DNA of 64,000 nt from Incurvaria masculella (Eukaryota; Arthropoda; Insecta; Lepidoptera; Incurvariidae): the NCBI GenBank assembly GCA_946894095.1, contig OX335642.1, forward strand, positions 4,537,021-4,601,020, read 5' to 3'. A model generated the notes under the pieces. That model had not been told where the DNA came from. It worked only from the letters and a program-made list of their open reading frames with translations, and did no database searches. Position numbers and translations under genes: made by a program. Positions 1 to 10,264 of the stretch are shown here, one piece after another. The first letter of the stretch is position 1. Each line of letters starts with the position of its first letter.

Positions 1-129
1 CTTACGTCAGATGGGGGGCGGTCCACCCAAGCCAAGCACCAAGGATGACTTAAAAAAAATTGCTCTAAAAATAACATTGAATGTGCATAAAATTATGACC
101 TAAAGTTCCGAGAACCAGTAAAAATTTGG

Positions 130-505
130 CTTGCCTTCCATGCTGGGTTTAATCTCTCTTGGGTTTAAATCCTGGCCTCGTTAATGCACCACTTTCTTTT
201 TCTTTCGCAGTTGGATAAGTGAATTTAGTTATGAATGCGATTTGTTCCATGGTTCGGAATCCTTATAAAACTGTTGTCCCCTTCCCGTACTATGTAGGTT
301 GGTACCATCGTATTGCATGAAAAGATTATGCTCTTAATATTCCGGGATTATATATATATATTAATATTCTTACAATACCATTTTGATCGCGACCTCCTAG
401 TCTATAAAGGGAAAGTCCTGGAATGGCACCAAATTCCTTCGGGAATGCGATGTTTTGGGCTAATATAATGTCAGCGGGTGCAGTACAAGCCATCCGTGTC
501 GGTAA
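130..505 (+). repeat. Diverged SINE copy
   Basis: The body matches the SINE consensus visible at 45129-45532 (blocks around GGTTCGGAATCC, CCATCGCATTGGATGAAA and CCTTCGGGAATG), but it is diverged and has an AT-rich insertion near 320-395. A degenerate box-B-like GGGTTTAAATCC lies at 161. The right end falls about 30 bp outside the predicted splice donor of the minus-strand exon at 536-697, so the open frame that continues past that donor is repeat sequence. Confidence 0.6.
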
Positions 506-535
506 TATAAAATTCGGCGGCCCCATGCGACGCAC

Positions 536-697
536 CTTGAGGAACTGCGGCGGCTTGAGCTGCGCGACGCTGGTGGCGCGGTACATCTCCTCCTCGTCGG
601 GCGTGAGGCGGCTCTCCCAGTCGCGCGAGCGCGGGAGCCGCCGCCGCCGCCGCCGGAGCGACTCCTCCTCCGAGTCGGACGCCGCCTTGCCCCCCTC
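536..697 (-). CDS. Internal coding exon, arginine-rich acidic protein segment
   Basis: A GC-rich open segment of 54 codons on the minus strand. It has an acidic start (KAASDSEEES), a run of six arginines, and then SRDWESRLTPDEEE and SVAQLKPPQFLK. It ends at a good donor, AAG|GTGCGT (535-531), after which the frame runs into a SINE. Acceptor choices are CAG ending at 701 or 698, both with a weak pyrimidine tract. Both ends are phase 0, matching the end of the BESS exon at 4689, so this may be the next exon of the MADF-BESS gene across a 4-kb intron. I do not recognise the protein family. It could equally belong to a separate gene that continues beyond the window edge. Confidence 0.5.
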
Positions 698-1061
698 CTG
701 CTGCGCACGCCGGAGCCCATCACATTTTTTATTATTTTTTTATTTATTTATTTCTTACCAAAAACTTAGCCTAATAGCACATTATTCATATTTTTCCATA
801 TTTTTTATTCTTTCAATAGCTAGGCTGCTAGAGTATATTGAAGTAATCTTGCTTCTTTTTTTTTCTTGATTTGATTGTGGCTTTAGCCATGTTTGACAAT
901 GCCAGCCCCATAGTAACTGTTTTGTGTTTATTGACTTGTTAAAGACGTTGGTCACAATTTGGAATTATTTACTCTGTGGTTGGAATAGGCCTTCATGGAT
1001 TAAAAAAATTAGATTTAGTCTATCCGTGCATAGATTTCTAATTGCTTGGTTCCGAACACAA

Positions 1062-1063
1062 TT

Positions 1064-1094
<31 letters not shown>

Positions 1095-2531
1095 TGTATA
1101 GGTACACCAACAGTAAACACACGAACAACTAATATAACTATGCTAACAGTACAATACTACAAGAGTAAGTGCCACATTCAGGGTGTGAGTACCAATAATA
1201 GGTATACACAGCACTCAAATTAAGCTCTATAACTAAATTATTATAACGAAAGATAAATTATAAAATAATGTGTATAAGTCTAATCAATTTCTGACAAGTA
1301 GGAACCAATATATTGTTTAAAAGTGTTACTACTAAGGTTAAAAATATCGAATTCTATTTGACTGGGGAGATCATTATAACAACGTAACATTCTCGGCAAG
1401 CTTGACTCTGATGCTAAATTTGAAGTAGTAAGTGGAACTTCAAAAGTTTTGTTGTTACGTAACCTAGAATTTAATCGTGGCACCAAGATACCGACTTTAC
1501 TTAGGAGTTCAGGGCAATCCAAGTCACCGTTTATCAGTTTGTGGAGGAAAGTTAGGTCAAGCAATTGCCTTCTATTGCGAAGCGAGACCATATTAAAATG
1601 CTTCAATCGAGTATTATAACTACATCTGTGACTTATTCCGGATGTCAGAAATGCAAGATGTCTCGTGAACCCACGCTGCAGTCGTTCTATTCTATCAATG
1701 TGTACCCTGTAGAAAGGGTTCCAAACTGGGCTGGCGTACTCAAGGGTACTTCTCACAAGGACATTGAATAGTCGAATCTTTGTTAACGGTTCACGAAACT
1801 CCTTGCAGCTTCTTCTCATGAAACCCTACATTTTGGAAGCTTTCTTTACGGTGGTATCGATGTGATTTGTAAAGCGAAGTCGACTATCCAATAAAATGCC
1901 AAGATCGCGGATTTCGTCGACAACACCAACCGGATCAGTCCCAATTTTATACTGTGAATCTAATTTACTTTTGCACCTCGTAAATGTGATATGGTAGCAC
2001 TTGTTGACATTGAGTACCATGTCATTGAGAACACACCAAACATTTAGACGATCTAAATCTTCTTGAAGAAGAGTGATATCATTCTGCGAGTTAATAGTTC
2101 GGAATATCTTTAAATCATCTGCGAATAGTGAACAGTCACTGTTATGAATGCATTCAGTAATATCATTAATAAATAATGTAAAGAGTATGGGTCCCAAATG
2201 TGAACCTTGAGGTACTCCTGAGGTTGAGACGTATGGCAGTGACTCGTGACCGTTCACAGCTACTAACTGGGGTCTATTATTTAAATATGATTCAAACCAT
2301 TTGTGCAGTGAGCCTCCGATCCCATACCCCGAGAGCTTGTCTAACAATATAATGTGATTCACCTTATCGAAAGCACTACTGAAATCAGTATATATGGCAT
2401 CCACTTGCAAACGTCTTTCGATTGATTTGTTTATTTCAGTAAGATAGGTCACGAGGTTTGTAACTGTCGATTTATGAGCCTGGAAGCCATGTTGTTGGTG
2501 GTTTATGGCTTGTTTGGAGTGCCATGCAATC
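1062..2531 (-). mobile_element. 5'-truncated non-LTR retrotransposon, CR1/Jockey-like
   Basis: A minus-strand LINE fragment holding a reverse transcriptase and its C-terminal region. It ends in a (TAAA)n microsatellite tail, seen on the plus strand as TTTA repeats at 1062-1096. A tetranucleotide tail rather than plain poly(A) fits CR1-type elements. No endonuclease domain is recognisable upstream of about 2531, so the copy is 5'-truncated. The exact clade is not resolved by eye. Confidence 0.75.
1280..2531 (-). pseudogene. Reverse transcriptase with one in-frame nonsense codon
   Basis: The frame can be followed upstream of the first start-like codon: QHGFQAHKSTVTNLV is visible just before 2452 and is the usual RT block preceding DFSSAFDKV. 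Then come SGVPQGSHLGPILF and the catalytic FADD box (FADDLKIF), followed by the LN-x-NKC region. A single TAG at 1826-1828 interrupts the frame (ASKM-stop-GFMRR). The same frame then continues for 179 codons through the LEYASPVW and RIERLQR-type C-terminal segment to a stop near 1280. Apart from that stop and the 5' truncation (in-frame TAG near 2531) the copy is open, so it inserted fairly recently. It would copy LINE RNA into DNA at the target site if intact. Confidence 0.8.
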
Positions 2532-2899
2532 TAGCAATCTAACAATAAGTGTAACTAATCCTCTGCTTGTTGGCAGAACAGTTATGACTCGACTATTCTC
2601 ATTAAATGCAGTGTCTTATAAAGTGTTGTATGTCCGGAACGTAGCCTGAGGCCTGTCACTATGTTAGATCTCGACAGTTTGCTATTGAGAAGCCTTGTGT
2701 TATGAGAAGCAGGGTCTTTCGTCGGGCTGTTGGGTTAAATTTGACTTATAAATTAAAAACAATTGCACTCAACATAGAAATTGGTCCAAAACTAAAACGG
2801 TAAGATATAAGATGTTTAGTTGGTTATTTGTTTCGGTGTAGATATGGGGACCTAAAAAGGTAATGAATTTCTGAGCAAAGGCAGTGCGGGTTTTAGGTT
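2532..2899. other. Stretch without a recognised gene
   Basis: I see no convincing coding frame, splice-bounded exon or repeat shared with the rest of the window. The sequence may be degraded LINE 5' material. Confidence 0.4.
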
Positions 2900-3280
2900 T
2901 TTTTTTTATGTGACTGGACATGGATGGCTAATACCACACCATTCTGTCATGGTATTAGCCCAACACACCAGATGGGAGCTAGGCGCCATGCCAGGACCTT
3001 TTCCTTATATTGCACGGCTACATTGAACTGGATGGAAAACACGGACAATTTTCATTGCCGCTTCGACCATCGTTCATCCAATGCGATGGTACCAACCCGG
3101 GCGGGATTAACCCTACCACCTAGTAAGTAAGGAAGGGGACCTACAGTTTAACGTGGAATCCGAACCACGGCCAGCCTCTCTCAACGGTCGAATGGTCACC
3201 CATCCAAGACAGGACCGGCCCCAGCGTTGCTTAACTTCGGAGAGCGATCGCCGAAGTGCCGCGCCACTGGGCCATTGAGG
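2900..3280 (-). mobile_element. SINE with 5S rRNA-derived head
   Basis: In the minus orientation the element starts with a segment close to the internal promoter of 5S rRNA (CCGAAGTTAAGCAACG, then CTTGGATGGGTGACC). It continues into the tail shared with all other SINEs here (CCTTACTTACTAGGTGGTAG, GGTTGGTACCATCG, TTTTCCATCCAGTTCAATG) and ends at an A-rich tail at 2890-2911. The same body in the copy at 45129 is instead headed by a tRNA-like promoter. SINE3-type elements with 5S-derived heads are an established class; the family here is not named. Confidence 0.8.
3193..3250 (-). promoter_or_regulatory. 5S-like RNA polymerase III internal promoter in SINE
   Basis: Read on the minus strand this contains the two most conserved blocks of the 5S gene control region, a box A-like GAAGTTAAGCAACG and a box C-like GGATGGGTGACC, at about the spacing found in 5S rRNA. 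It is only part of a 5S gene, so it is not a functional 5S rRNA gene. Confidence 0.7.
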
Positions 3281-3620
3281 GTAGCGACTTTGGCGCACTG
3301 GTCTATTTGAAAAAATCTTTGTGTTTAAGGATGTTTTGTGAAAATCAAACATTTGCGATGGCACAAAGTCGCGAGCGTGGACTGATAGCTACTGAAACTC
3401 GTTTGTATGGGGGCCGACGAATCAGTTGGCTTGCTAATTCGCTCACTACTGAATTTCTCGAGTCACGTAGGAACAAGTAAATTTCACAGGACGCTATTTA
3501 GTGCAACGAGCATTCGATGTTGCGCGTCCCGAGTTCGTAAGCAAACTAAATTGTATTAGACGTTTTCCACTAACTCATCGCTATGCTGCCGCCATATGAA
3601 TGAGTTAAACTTCTACAGCT

Positions 3621-3728
3621 GTATTCAGAGTGGGCGGACTTAATTTAATCCGCAGTGCTAAACCGGTTTTTGTATGGTTAATCCGGTGCTAATCTTTTAC
3701 TAAGTTTTGACAGGTGCTCCCTGAATAC
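3621..3728. mobile_element. Short MITE-like element
   Basis: It is bounded by inverted ends GTATTCAG and CTGAATAC, with an internal repeated CCGGTGCTAA/TGCTAAACCGG motif. About 108 bp. The superfamily cannot be told from this copy. Confidence 0.4.
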
Positions 3729-3949
3729 CAATGCTATAGTATATAGTAACTATATTATAATCGCGCTCGGACGCTTCTCGACTGTTGCTGTGCTTCATAA
3801 TCTCGATGGCTTTTCGGACTATCTTCGTATAGTTGGTTTTTAGGCGGCGATTATACAAGCCTGATTGAAATATATCCAGTGATTTAGTCCTGATATGCTA
3901 TGCTCACATAAAGCAGATTTTACGGAATCACCGCCAAAAATGAACTATA

Positions 3950-4060
3950 CCAAGAATGATGTGACATGTATGTATGTAAAATCGACTGTGAAGCAAGGAT
4001 ACATTAATTGAATAAAGAGCCCAGTCGCTTGGAATAAGTGACGTACCTGCTTAGTGCGAA
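3950..4060 (+). repeat. Interspersed repeat (GTATGTATGTA family)
   Basis: Shares GACATGTATGTATGTA, ATCGACTGTGAAGCAAGGA and the GAAAGAGCCCAGT block with copies at 36086-36240 and 40800-40945. Confidence 0.5.
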
Positions 4061-4061
4061 A

Positions 4062-4135
4062 AACCGGCCATGTGCGAGTCGAGCTCACACATGAGGGGTT
4101 CCGTACCAACGAACAAGATTTGACAAAAAAAAAAA
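4062..4135 (+). repeat. R1 repeat, head fragment
   Basis: Has the R1 head (ACCGGCC, then the GTGCGAGTCG hairpin and GGGTTCCGTACCA), truncated after an A run. Confidence 0.6.
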
Positions 4136-4688
4136 ACACAAAAGTTACCCATTGCGGTGGTGAATTTTTGCGTGGGCGTCCGGGACCGCGGCGCTTGGGG
4201 GCGGGGCCGAGGTGTCGGGGGGGAGTCTGGTACAGCGTCACACTCTGCAATACATACTGATCGTCACAACTGGAAAGCGGACACACGGATTCTTATACTG
4301 CTATTAGTGCGCCATCTATGATGCAATGACGCAACTGCTCGTGATTTCCGCAGCTTCTGTTTGTCCACAGATAGACAGTGGTCAACAGATGGCGTCGTAA
4401 ATAATTAGATACAACTTTGAAGCCAATTAACATATTCTAAATTCTAGTGGTTTCAGTAAGTTGATTCTGCTTCAGTTTCAGTGCCAATATCGTGGCGTTT
4501 ATTTAACAAATATAAATCTGAACAAAAAGTACTGCACATGTACACGCATCGCTATAGCTTCTTGAGGTGATAATTATATGATCATTAACTGCATGTTTGG
4601 CGTTTGAATAAGGTTACGTTAGTAATATTATAAACGATCCCTGCATATTTAAACATTTACACAGAAAGTAAATACAGATCAGTTTTAC

Positions 4689-5352
4689 CTTTCGTTTTCT
4701 TCCAAATCTATTCTGCTGGACAGTAACATCTCCGTTAGTCGCGTTGACACCCGCGGCAGCCTTCATTTCCTCCTTCACAACAATGTCTTCAGGCTGTCGG
4801 CGACCCTCAAAATTCTTCCCTTGAAGAGCATCCTTAATGATCTTCAGTACTTCTATGCGACACGTCAACCTCGTGGCGTCATCCATCTTCTTAAAGAACG
4901 GAAGTAAGGAGTTCATGAAAAGTCTGTCGTCTTCGAAATGGTCTTCGGGGAGGATGGCGTTGGCGTCTATTTTTATTTCCAGCGATGGATTCAACATTTC
5001 CGCGTAGCTGCTTCTCATATCGGCGTTTCTGTACTCTTGGACGGTCTCTGTAGCGGCGTGCCTGACGCTGCATAGGTTCTGCGCGTCGGCTTTGGGAATG
5101 TCCAGCGCTTTAGTTTCTAGCGATTCGCGTGTGTTCTCCAGCGGGGTGTCCGCGTCTGTAGAGCTGCTGTTGTCTATGGAAGGGATTCTGGCGTCCGAGC
5201 GTTTCTTGTTGTTGTATGTTCTGGCTGTGGCGGCTGGCGTGATCTCTTCGATGTTCTCGAGTTTGATGATGTTGAGGGGAATGTCGCAGGGCGTGGGGGA
5301 GTTCGCCGCCTCAAAGTCAGGTACTCTCTTGTCTGTGCTCACTCGTGGAACT
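4689..5352 (-). CDS. MADF-BESS protein, exon 3 (linker and BESS motif)
   Basis: Open for 221 codons between an acceptor TTGCTTGCAG|AG (5353) and a donor AAG|GTAAAA (4688). It begins with one base that completes the AA left by exon 2, giving Lys. The first part is a polar linker. The BESS motif follows the acidic EDHFEDDRLF: it has the usual hydrophobic SLLPFFKKM helix, then RLTCRIEVLKIIKDAL. Near the end, NRFGRKRK looks like a nuclear localisation signal. BESS motifs let insect MADF proteins self-associate or bind partners. If the donor is not used, the frame runs on to a stop at 4614 through a hydrophobic, AT-rich tail that looks intronic. The ATG-initiated open frame from 5390 is an artefact of intron read-through. 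Confidence 0.85.
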
Positions 5353-6301
5353 CTGCAAGCAATAGAAACGATCATAGACACACAAGACACACCTGATGTG
5401 TTCTTTAAGGCTACTGATAGGTGACTCTTAGTTGTGCACTAATATCACGGAGAGTACGTAGGTGCATAACTCATTGAGCTCGGATATATCATTTTATTAT
5501 TTATTCGTTAATTACTTAGACACAATATTCTAGAGTGAGCTTGAAACCATTCGATAATGGGCATAGATAAATTCCATATTAGATTTGAAATGAAATTATA
5601 ATATCTTAATTGCGGAGTAGATTTTAAAATGCTTTTTTTCCTGTTTTGGAATACCGTATAATGAAATGAGCCAAAGTCGGGTTACTGAGCACAACGGCCT
5701 CGCGTCAAGTGCGTTCAAGCGTCGGCAACTACTCGCCGACACCACAACAACAACATCCGTATAACTCTTAGTTCTTTGTTTAGAATGGGAATGAACGAGA
5801 TTTCTGAATTACACGTAAAACACGTCAGAACACGTAAGAACTTTACAGGACGCTAATTAGTGCAACCAACATTTTTGCGTCTTGAATTTGGAAGATTAAT
5901 TGACTTCTGATTCTGGGGTTATTTTTATTGTTATCTCAGCGTCCGTTAAGAATAAACACCCACAGATAAATAAACATTTGGACTACTATCTAGTTTATGA
6001 CCAAAACGTTTCAAAGTGTTGCTTATGTTTAAAAATAAAACACCTATTTACTAGGTTACCATTTAAATTAGCGAGTTTTTGAGCAATGCCTCATAATTAT
6101 ATTAAAAACAACCATTTTTATACATTAGTGTGCTCGCCACTACAGCTATAGTTTGTACACTACACATTTTTAAGGAATTATAGCAGAAATAGCAATGAAC
6201 GACTGTGGCGCCATCTACACAGACGCACACGCCCCCTAAAGCTGCCTGGCCCTATGTAACACGATAACGCACTGCGATGTGCGACGTGCATCCTCACTCA
6301 C

Positions 6302-6467
6302 TTCCTCTGTAGCGCGTGGTACAGGAACGCCATCTGGCGCTGGTGCTGCGAGCGACGCCCGCCGCCACCGCCGACGGCGCCCGCGCCCGGCGCCGCGCAC
6401 TTGCCCTGCCGGTACGCCTTCGTGTACGAGTCGCGGATCGAGCGCCATCGCTTCTGGATCTCCTTGC
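6302..6467 (-). CDS. MADF-BESS protein, exon 2 (second half of MADF)
   Basis: The acceptor TTTGTCCGCAG|GC is at 6468 and the donor AA|GTGAGT at 6301. The exon is 2 + 54 codons + 2 bases. The start KEIQKRWRSIRDSYTKAYRQ carries the tryptophan and the R-x2-Y pattern typical of the third MADF helix. A glycine-rich spacer follows, then QMAFLYHALQR, the usual closing MADF helix. Residues missing from the front of the domain are encoded at 53753-53954. The exon's first 50 bases and its acceptor are copied several times immediately upstream (array at 6417-7050), which could create competing splice sites. Confidence 0.85.
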
Positions 6468-7050
6468 CTGCGGACAAAACGGAAACTCCTCACTACGAGT
6501 CGCAGATCGAGCGCCATCGCTTCTGGATCTCCTTGCCTGCGGTCAAATCGGAAACTCCTCACTTATGGCCTTCGTGTACGAGTCGCGGATCGAGCGCCAT
6601 CGCTTCTGGATCTCCTTGCCTGCGGACAAAGCGGAAACTCCTCACTTATGGCCTTCGTGTACGAGTCGCGGATCGAGCGCCATCGCTTCTCTTCTTGCCT
6701 GCGGACAAAACGGAAACTAATCACTTTCAGCATTCGTGTAAGAGTCACCGATCGAGCGCCATCGCTTCGAAATCTCCTTGCCTGTTGACAAAACGGGAAC
6801 TCTTCGATTATGGCCTTTGTGTATGAGTCGCGGATCAAGGGCCATCGCTTCTGAATCTCCTTGCCTGCGGACAAATCGGAAACTCATCACTTATAGCCTT
6901 CGTGAACGAGTCACGAATGGAGCGCCATCGCTTCTGGATCTCCTTGCCGATGGACAGAACGGAAATTCTTCGCTTATGGCTTTCGTGTACGAGTCGCGGG
7001 ATGAGCGCCATTTCCTTGCCTGTGGACAGAACGGTTTCTCGTCGCTCATG
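6417..7050 (-). repeat. Tandem array of an 83-bp unit copied from the MADF exon-2 acceptor
   Basis: Eight units start at about 6417, 6494, 6569, 6652, 6731, 6814, 6897 and 6980 (plus coordinates). Spacing is 83 bp apart from small deletions in units 1, 4 and 8. Read on the minus strand, each unit has a short pyrimidine stretch, a CAG acceptor, then the first codons of exon 2 (KEIQKRWRSIRDSYTKA), then ATAA|GTGAGG, a donor-like site. Unit 1 is the real exon 2. Units farther away are more diverged, with changes such as CGCGGATCG to CACGAATGG. Acceptor-to-donor distance is 57 bases and the remainder is 26 bases. Confidence 0.85.
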
Positions 7051-8272
7051 TCTCTTTGAGTTGACACTGCTCTCTGACTCAGCTATGGCGGAGCTATTGC
7101 ACTACGAAAACGGTCCTCATGCATACAGTATTTATTTAACATTCATAAAAGAAGTCCTACTGGTTCATCCGTGTCCAGAGAAAAAAAACAATCACGCGAA
7201 TGTTACGTAAAATTATTATATTAGTTGTGCAACGATTTATCACATTAATAAGGTCCTTCGGTCGACCACAGACCCAGACACCGTCATCGTAGAATACTAT
7301 AGTATTGTTATACTATACTATAGTATGTTTCACTCGCGCTTCAGAAATATTTAAAACTTCTGTGCTCTTCGCCCACAGATCCCTCAATAACTTCTATTAT
7401 AAATGATGTAAGTAAAATCTGTTCTAACGACGACGCCGCACCGCCGCGACGGCGTATACAATAGGCACCCTTTTTTTGCTTACAAAATATGTGCACCGAT
7501 TAATTTCTTTGGCACCGATGAAGCCGATATCTCGCGCCGAGACGCGGAGACAATAAGGAAACCACGGAACCATGGTCTGGCTATCACGTCTGTACAGTAT
7601 GTGCGGAAACAAAACAGTCGGAGACTGTACCAAAATAAATATTTGCACATCGCAACATTATTGATATCGCTTTGTAAGTCGTGTTGTTTTGTTTAAAATC
7701 AGGCCGAAGAGGTGTTAAACATTCCACAGTTGTATCATTTTGATATTATTCTGTTTTACCCACAAATAGAACCTGCAAAAAACATTACTGAGCTGCAAAA
7801 GCCATTGTGGCTACTGACCAGGCCGAACTACAATGACGTGCAGTTTTGTCAACATAAAAAACAAGATTTGAAACCAACAAATAAATATACGGGGAATAAA
7901 TATTTCCCGAACTTATAATATTAAAGCTAAATAAAACCGTTTAAAAATTTGGTAATTTGGCACCTCTTCCCCCTTTAAACCTCTTTAAGCACAGACTCTG
8001 TGCCTTGAGTATTGAATATATTTATTCTTCGGCATTGTGCAGTCCGATAAGTTATCTGTGCCGATCACCGCATACGACCGAACAGGCATACGATACCAAA
8101 GCCCAAGAACGTTGAAAATGAATGAATGCGAAATTTTCATAGTTCGCTATCCTTATAGTAATATCAGTGTCATCGTTTTATGTGTTTGCCTCGAATAAAG
8201 AAAGAAGATGTGCGATCGAGCTCGGCTACATCAGACCCGCTGTCTCCAATTTTCAAAAACTGCCAACGCAAC
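7051..8272. other. Intronic stretch, nothing recognised
   Basis: Includes an AT palindrome (CTATAGTATTGTTATACTATACTATAG near 7290-7323) and a minus-strand 74-codon open frame (7424-7648) with no recognisable domain. Nothing else stands out. Confidence 0.4.
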
Positions 8273-8754
8273 TTAAGGGCCTGGTACTAGCCAAATCGCA
8301 AAGTTAGACGAGGCACCCCAAGTAAACTAACTAAGTCTGACGATTATAAGTGTCATCCTTACAATATATGATTCCTTGTCTAGGAATCGAATGATTTTCG
8401 TTAATGTATGTTTCCTTTTTCTATACAAAATACATTGCGGAAACGGTGTCCATTTCCGAACTTTTTTGACTAAATGTAGAAATCTAAAAGCAAATGGAAT
8501 TTTTTGTTTATGCACATATATGCTGTTTTTGCTTATATCTATAAATCGAATGACTTTCAGATTTCTAATGAGAAAAATCAACTTTTTTTATTTTTATTAT
8601 TATTTAAATAAATGATGGAATAAAAAAATATTAACAATCCATTATCAGTCTGGAGTTCTATTTGGATTTGCTGAAGCGTTTCACTACATATTATTACATT
8701 TGTTAAAAAGTGCATTTGTATGGCGCGAGTAGTTGGCTAGTCCTAGCGCCTTAA
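8273..8754 (-). mobile_element. TTAA-1 MITE, copy A
   Basis: A full-length copy of about 480 bp, inverted relative to copies B-E, flanked by TTAA at 8273-8276 and 8751-8754. Ends read GGGCCTGGTACTAGCCAA and, reverse-complemented, GGCGCTAGGACTAGCCAA, an imperfect inverted repeat of about 18 bp. TTAA target duplication is the mark of piggyBac-type transposition, so this is probably a non-autonomous piggyBac-like element. An internal frame of about 62 codons (KKVRKWTPFPQCILYRKRKH) recurs in the copies but has no start context or known domain. Confidence 0.85.
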
Positions 8755-10013
8755 ACGTCCCGCCCTATGTTTAACGTCCCGCCCTATATTTGCGTGTGGG
8801 TATTAGGAGAGATAGTTCAAAGAGACACGTCCCGATGTATATTATATGTCATGTCATTAACTAATACTTTTCTCAGTATTTCATTTAATAGTTCGTAGTT
8901 CACGAATAAAATGATGCGGCCAAACAGCACGGCCAAGCCAAGCAAGAGATTCGTTAAACGTAACGAACTTAAGGCTCCGTATGACGCTAAATCGCACTTA
9001 GCTTTGTCTTAATTTCTCAGAGAATATTGAACTAATCATGCTAAAATTGCGTTATATGAAACTTCACTTATATCCGCTTAATCTGAATGATTATTGTTCC
9101 AATAGCATAACATTGGCCCGATAGAAAAAAATCGCGAAAATAGGTAGATTTTTTCACATTATGCTTTATTTCTCAGAATTGGTATTAATTACAGTGCTAG
9201 TAATCTCACATTATATTTGCATCATGATTTTAAAATTTTTGAATGATTATTGTTGCATTTGGACACAATTTTTCATTCAAAGCATCAAAGAAATGAATTT
9301 TGGACTTACGACAAAATTTCTGAGCACCGTAAAGTATCCCTTTCCCTTTCGTTCTCATGGCGACTATCTATCGCCATTTCGGTAGCCTCAGTCCGCTGCG
9401 ATGTTTCGAAGCGGGCGCACGCCTCTCCGCAAGACTCTCCGCACGCGGATTACGCTTTCGGGATCGCGACAGTAACAAAGTTCCGAACCAAATTCCTACG
9501 AGCATCAGATGAACTTCATAGATGGCGCTGTAAAATTCTCAACAAAATGTTATTGAGGTCTAAAGCCGAAATAATTGACACTGGTTAGTAACGATCGGTT
9601 AGCAAGATATAAATAAATAAAAATATCATAAATAAATAAAATATTTGTTATAATATAAAAAAAAGTGATGTTTCCAGGAACCGAACTTCGATTTGTGTGG
9701 TTCTCAACTTCGCAGCAAAAATACGACACTAAAACCATTGTACCACGACTGTCGTTACGTAATTATGCTAAATTCTCCTTCTCAAGCCTAGCGGGCACTA
9801 CGAGTATTGGGGCGGCCGCAAATATCCGCCTCCCCATGGAACGTGCGGACGGGTCGCAACAGGACAAGTCACATGACCTTAGCAGATAGCTCGGCGGGCG
9901 GATTTTTGTAGTTTTTGTCGGCGGCACAGAATAATTAATAACATGAACAGAAGGAAAACTCCGTGAAAAGAATAAATGACATAAATAATATGTTTTGTTT
10001 TGTTGGTTCGTTT
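8755..10013. other. Intronic stretch with no gene recognised
   Basis: Apart from the tRNA-like fragment at 9675-9755 I see no exon or shared repeat. The 9340-9560 part is moderately GC-rich but has no splice-bounded frame. Confidence 0.4.
9675..9755 (-). repeat. tRNA-like pseudogene or SINE head
   Basis: On the minus strand a box A-like GTGGTACAATGG is followed about 50 bases on by a box B-like GTTCGGTTCC and then an oligo(T) run, the layout of a Pol III unit. No cloverleaf can be drawn with confidence, so it is a relic rather than a working tRNA gene. Confidence 0.35.
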
Positions 10014-10190
10014 TTAGGGTACCGTACCCAAAGGGTGAAAACGAAACCCTATTACTAAGCCTCCGCTGTCCGTCCGTCAGTCCGTCAGTCACAGGGCCTT
10101 AGGTAGGCAGCTGAAATGTTCACGGAGTGTGTATTTATTTTACCGCTATCACAACAAATAGCTAAAATAATAATAAAAATTTAAAATAAA
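10014..10190 (-). repeat. R1 repeat, 3' part
   Basis: Carries the R1 terminal hairpin (AGGGTACCGTACCCAAAGGGTG), the GTCCGTCCGTC run and the TTTACCGCTATCACAACAAATAG block. The GTGCGAG head is absent. Confidence 0.65.
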
Positions 10191-10264
10191 ATAAATTCTA
10201 TGACGAAAAGAAACTCCAATATTAATCTCGGAGGAACGGTTCAGTTCAATTTCATGTGTTGTAC

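Noticed and set aside
423..869. 148-codon plus-strand frame
   Set aside because: It spans a SINE, the antisense of the GC-rich exon at 536-697 and simple T-rich sequence. It is a shadow frame.
3193..3250. A 5S rRNA gene
   Set aside because: Only the internal promoter part is similar; both ends of 5S are missing and the segment is fused to SINE sequence, repeated at other loci.
6279..6826. Long overlapping plus-strand frames over the 83-bp array
   Set aside because: They are the antisense of repeated MADF exon sequence, open because the unit is repeated and GC-rich.
7424..7648. Minus-strand 74-codon frame as an additional MADF exon
   Set aside because: No MADF or other motif, and the phase-matched exon 1 at 53.9 kb already supplies the missing half.
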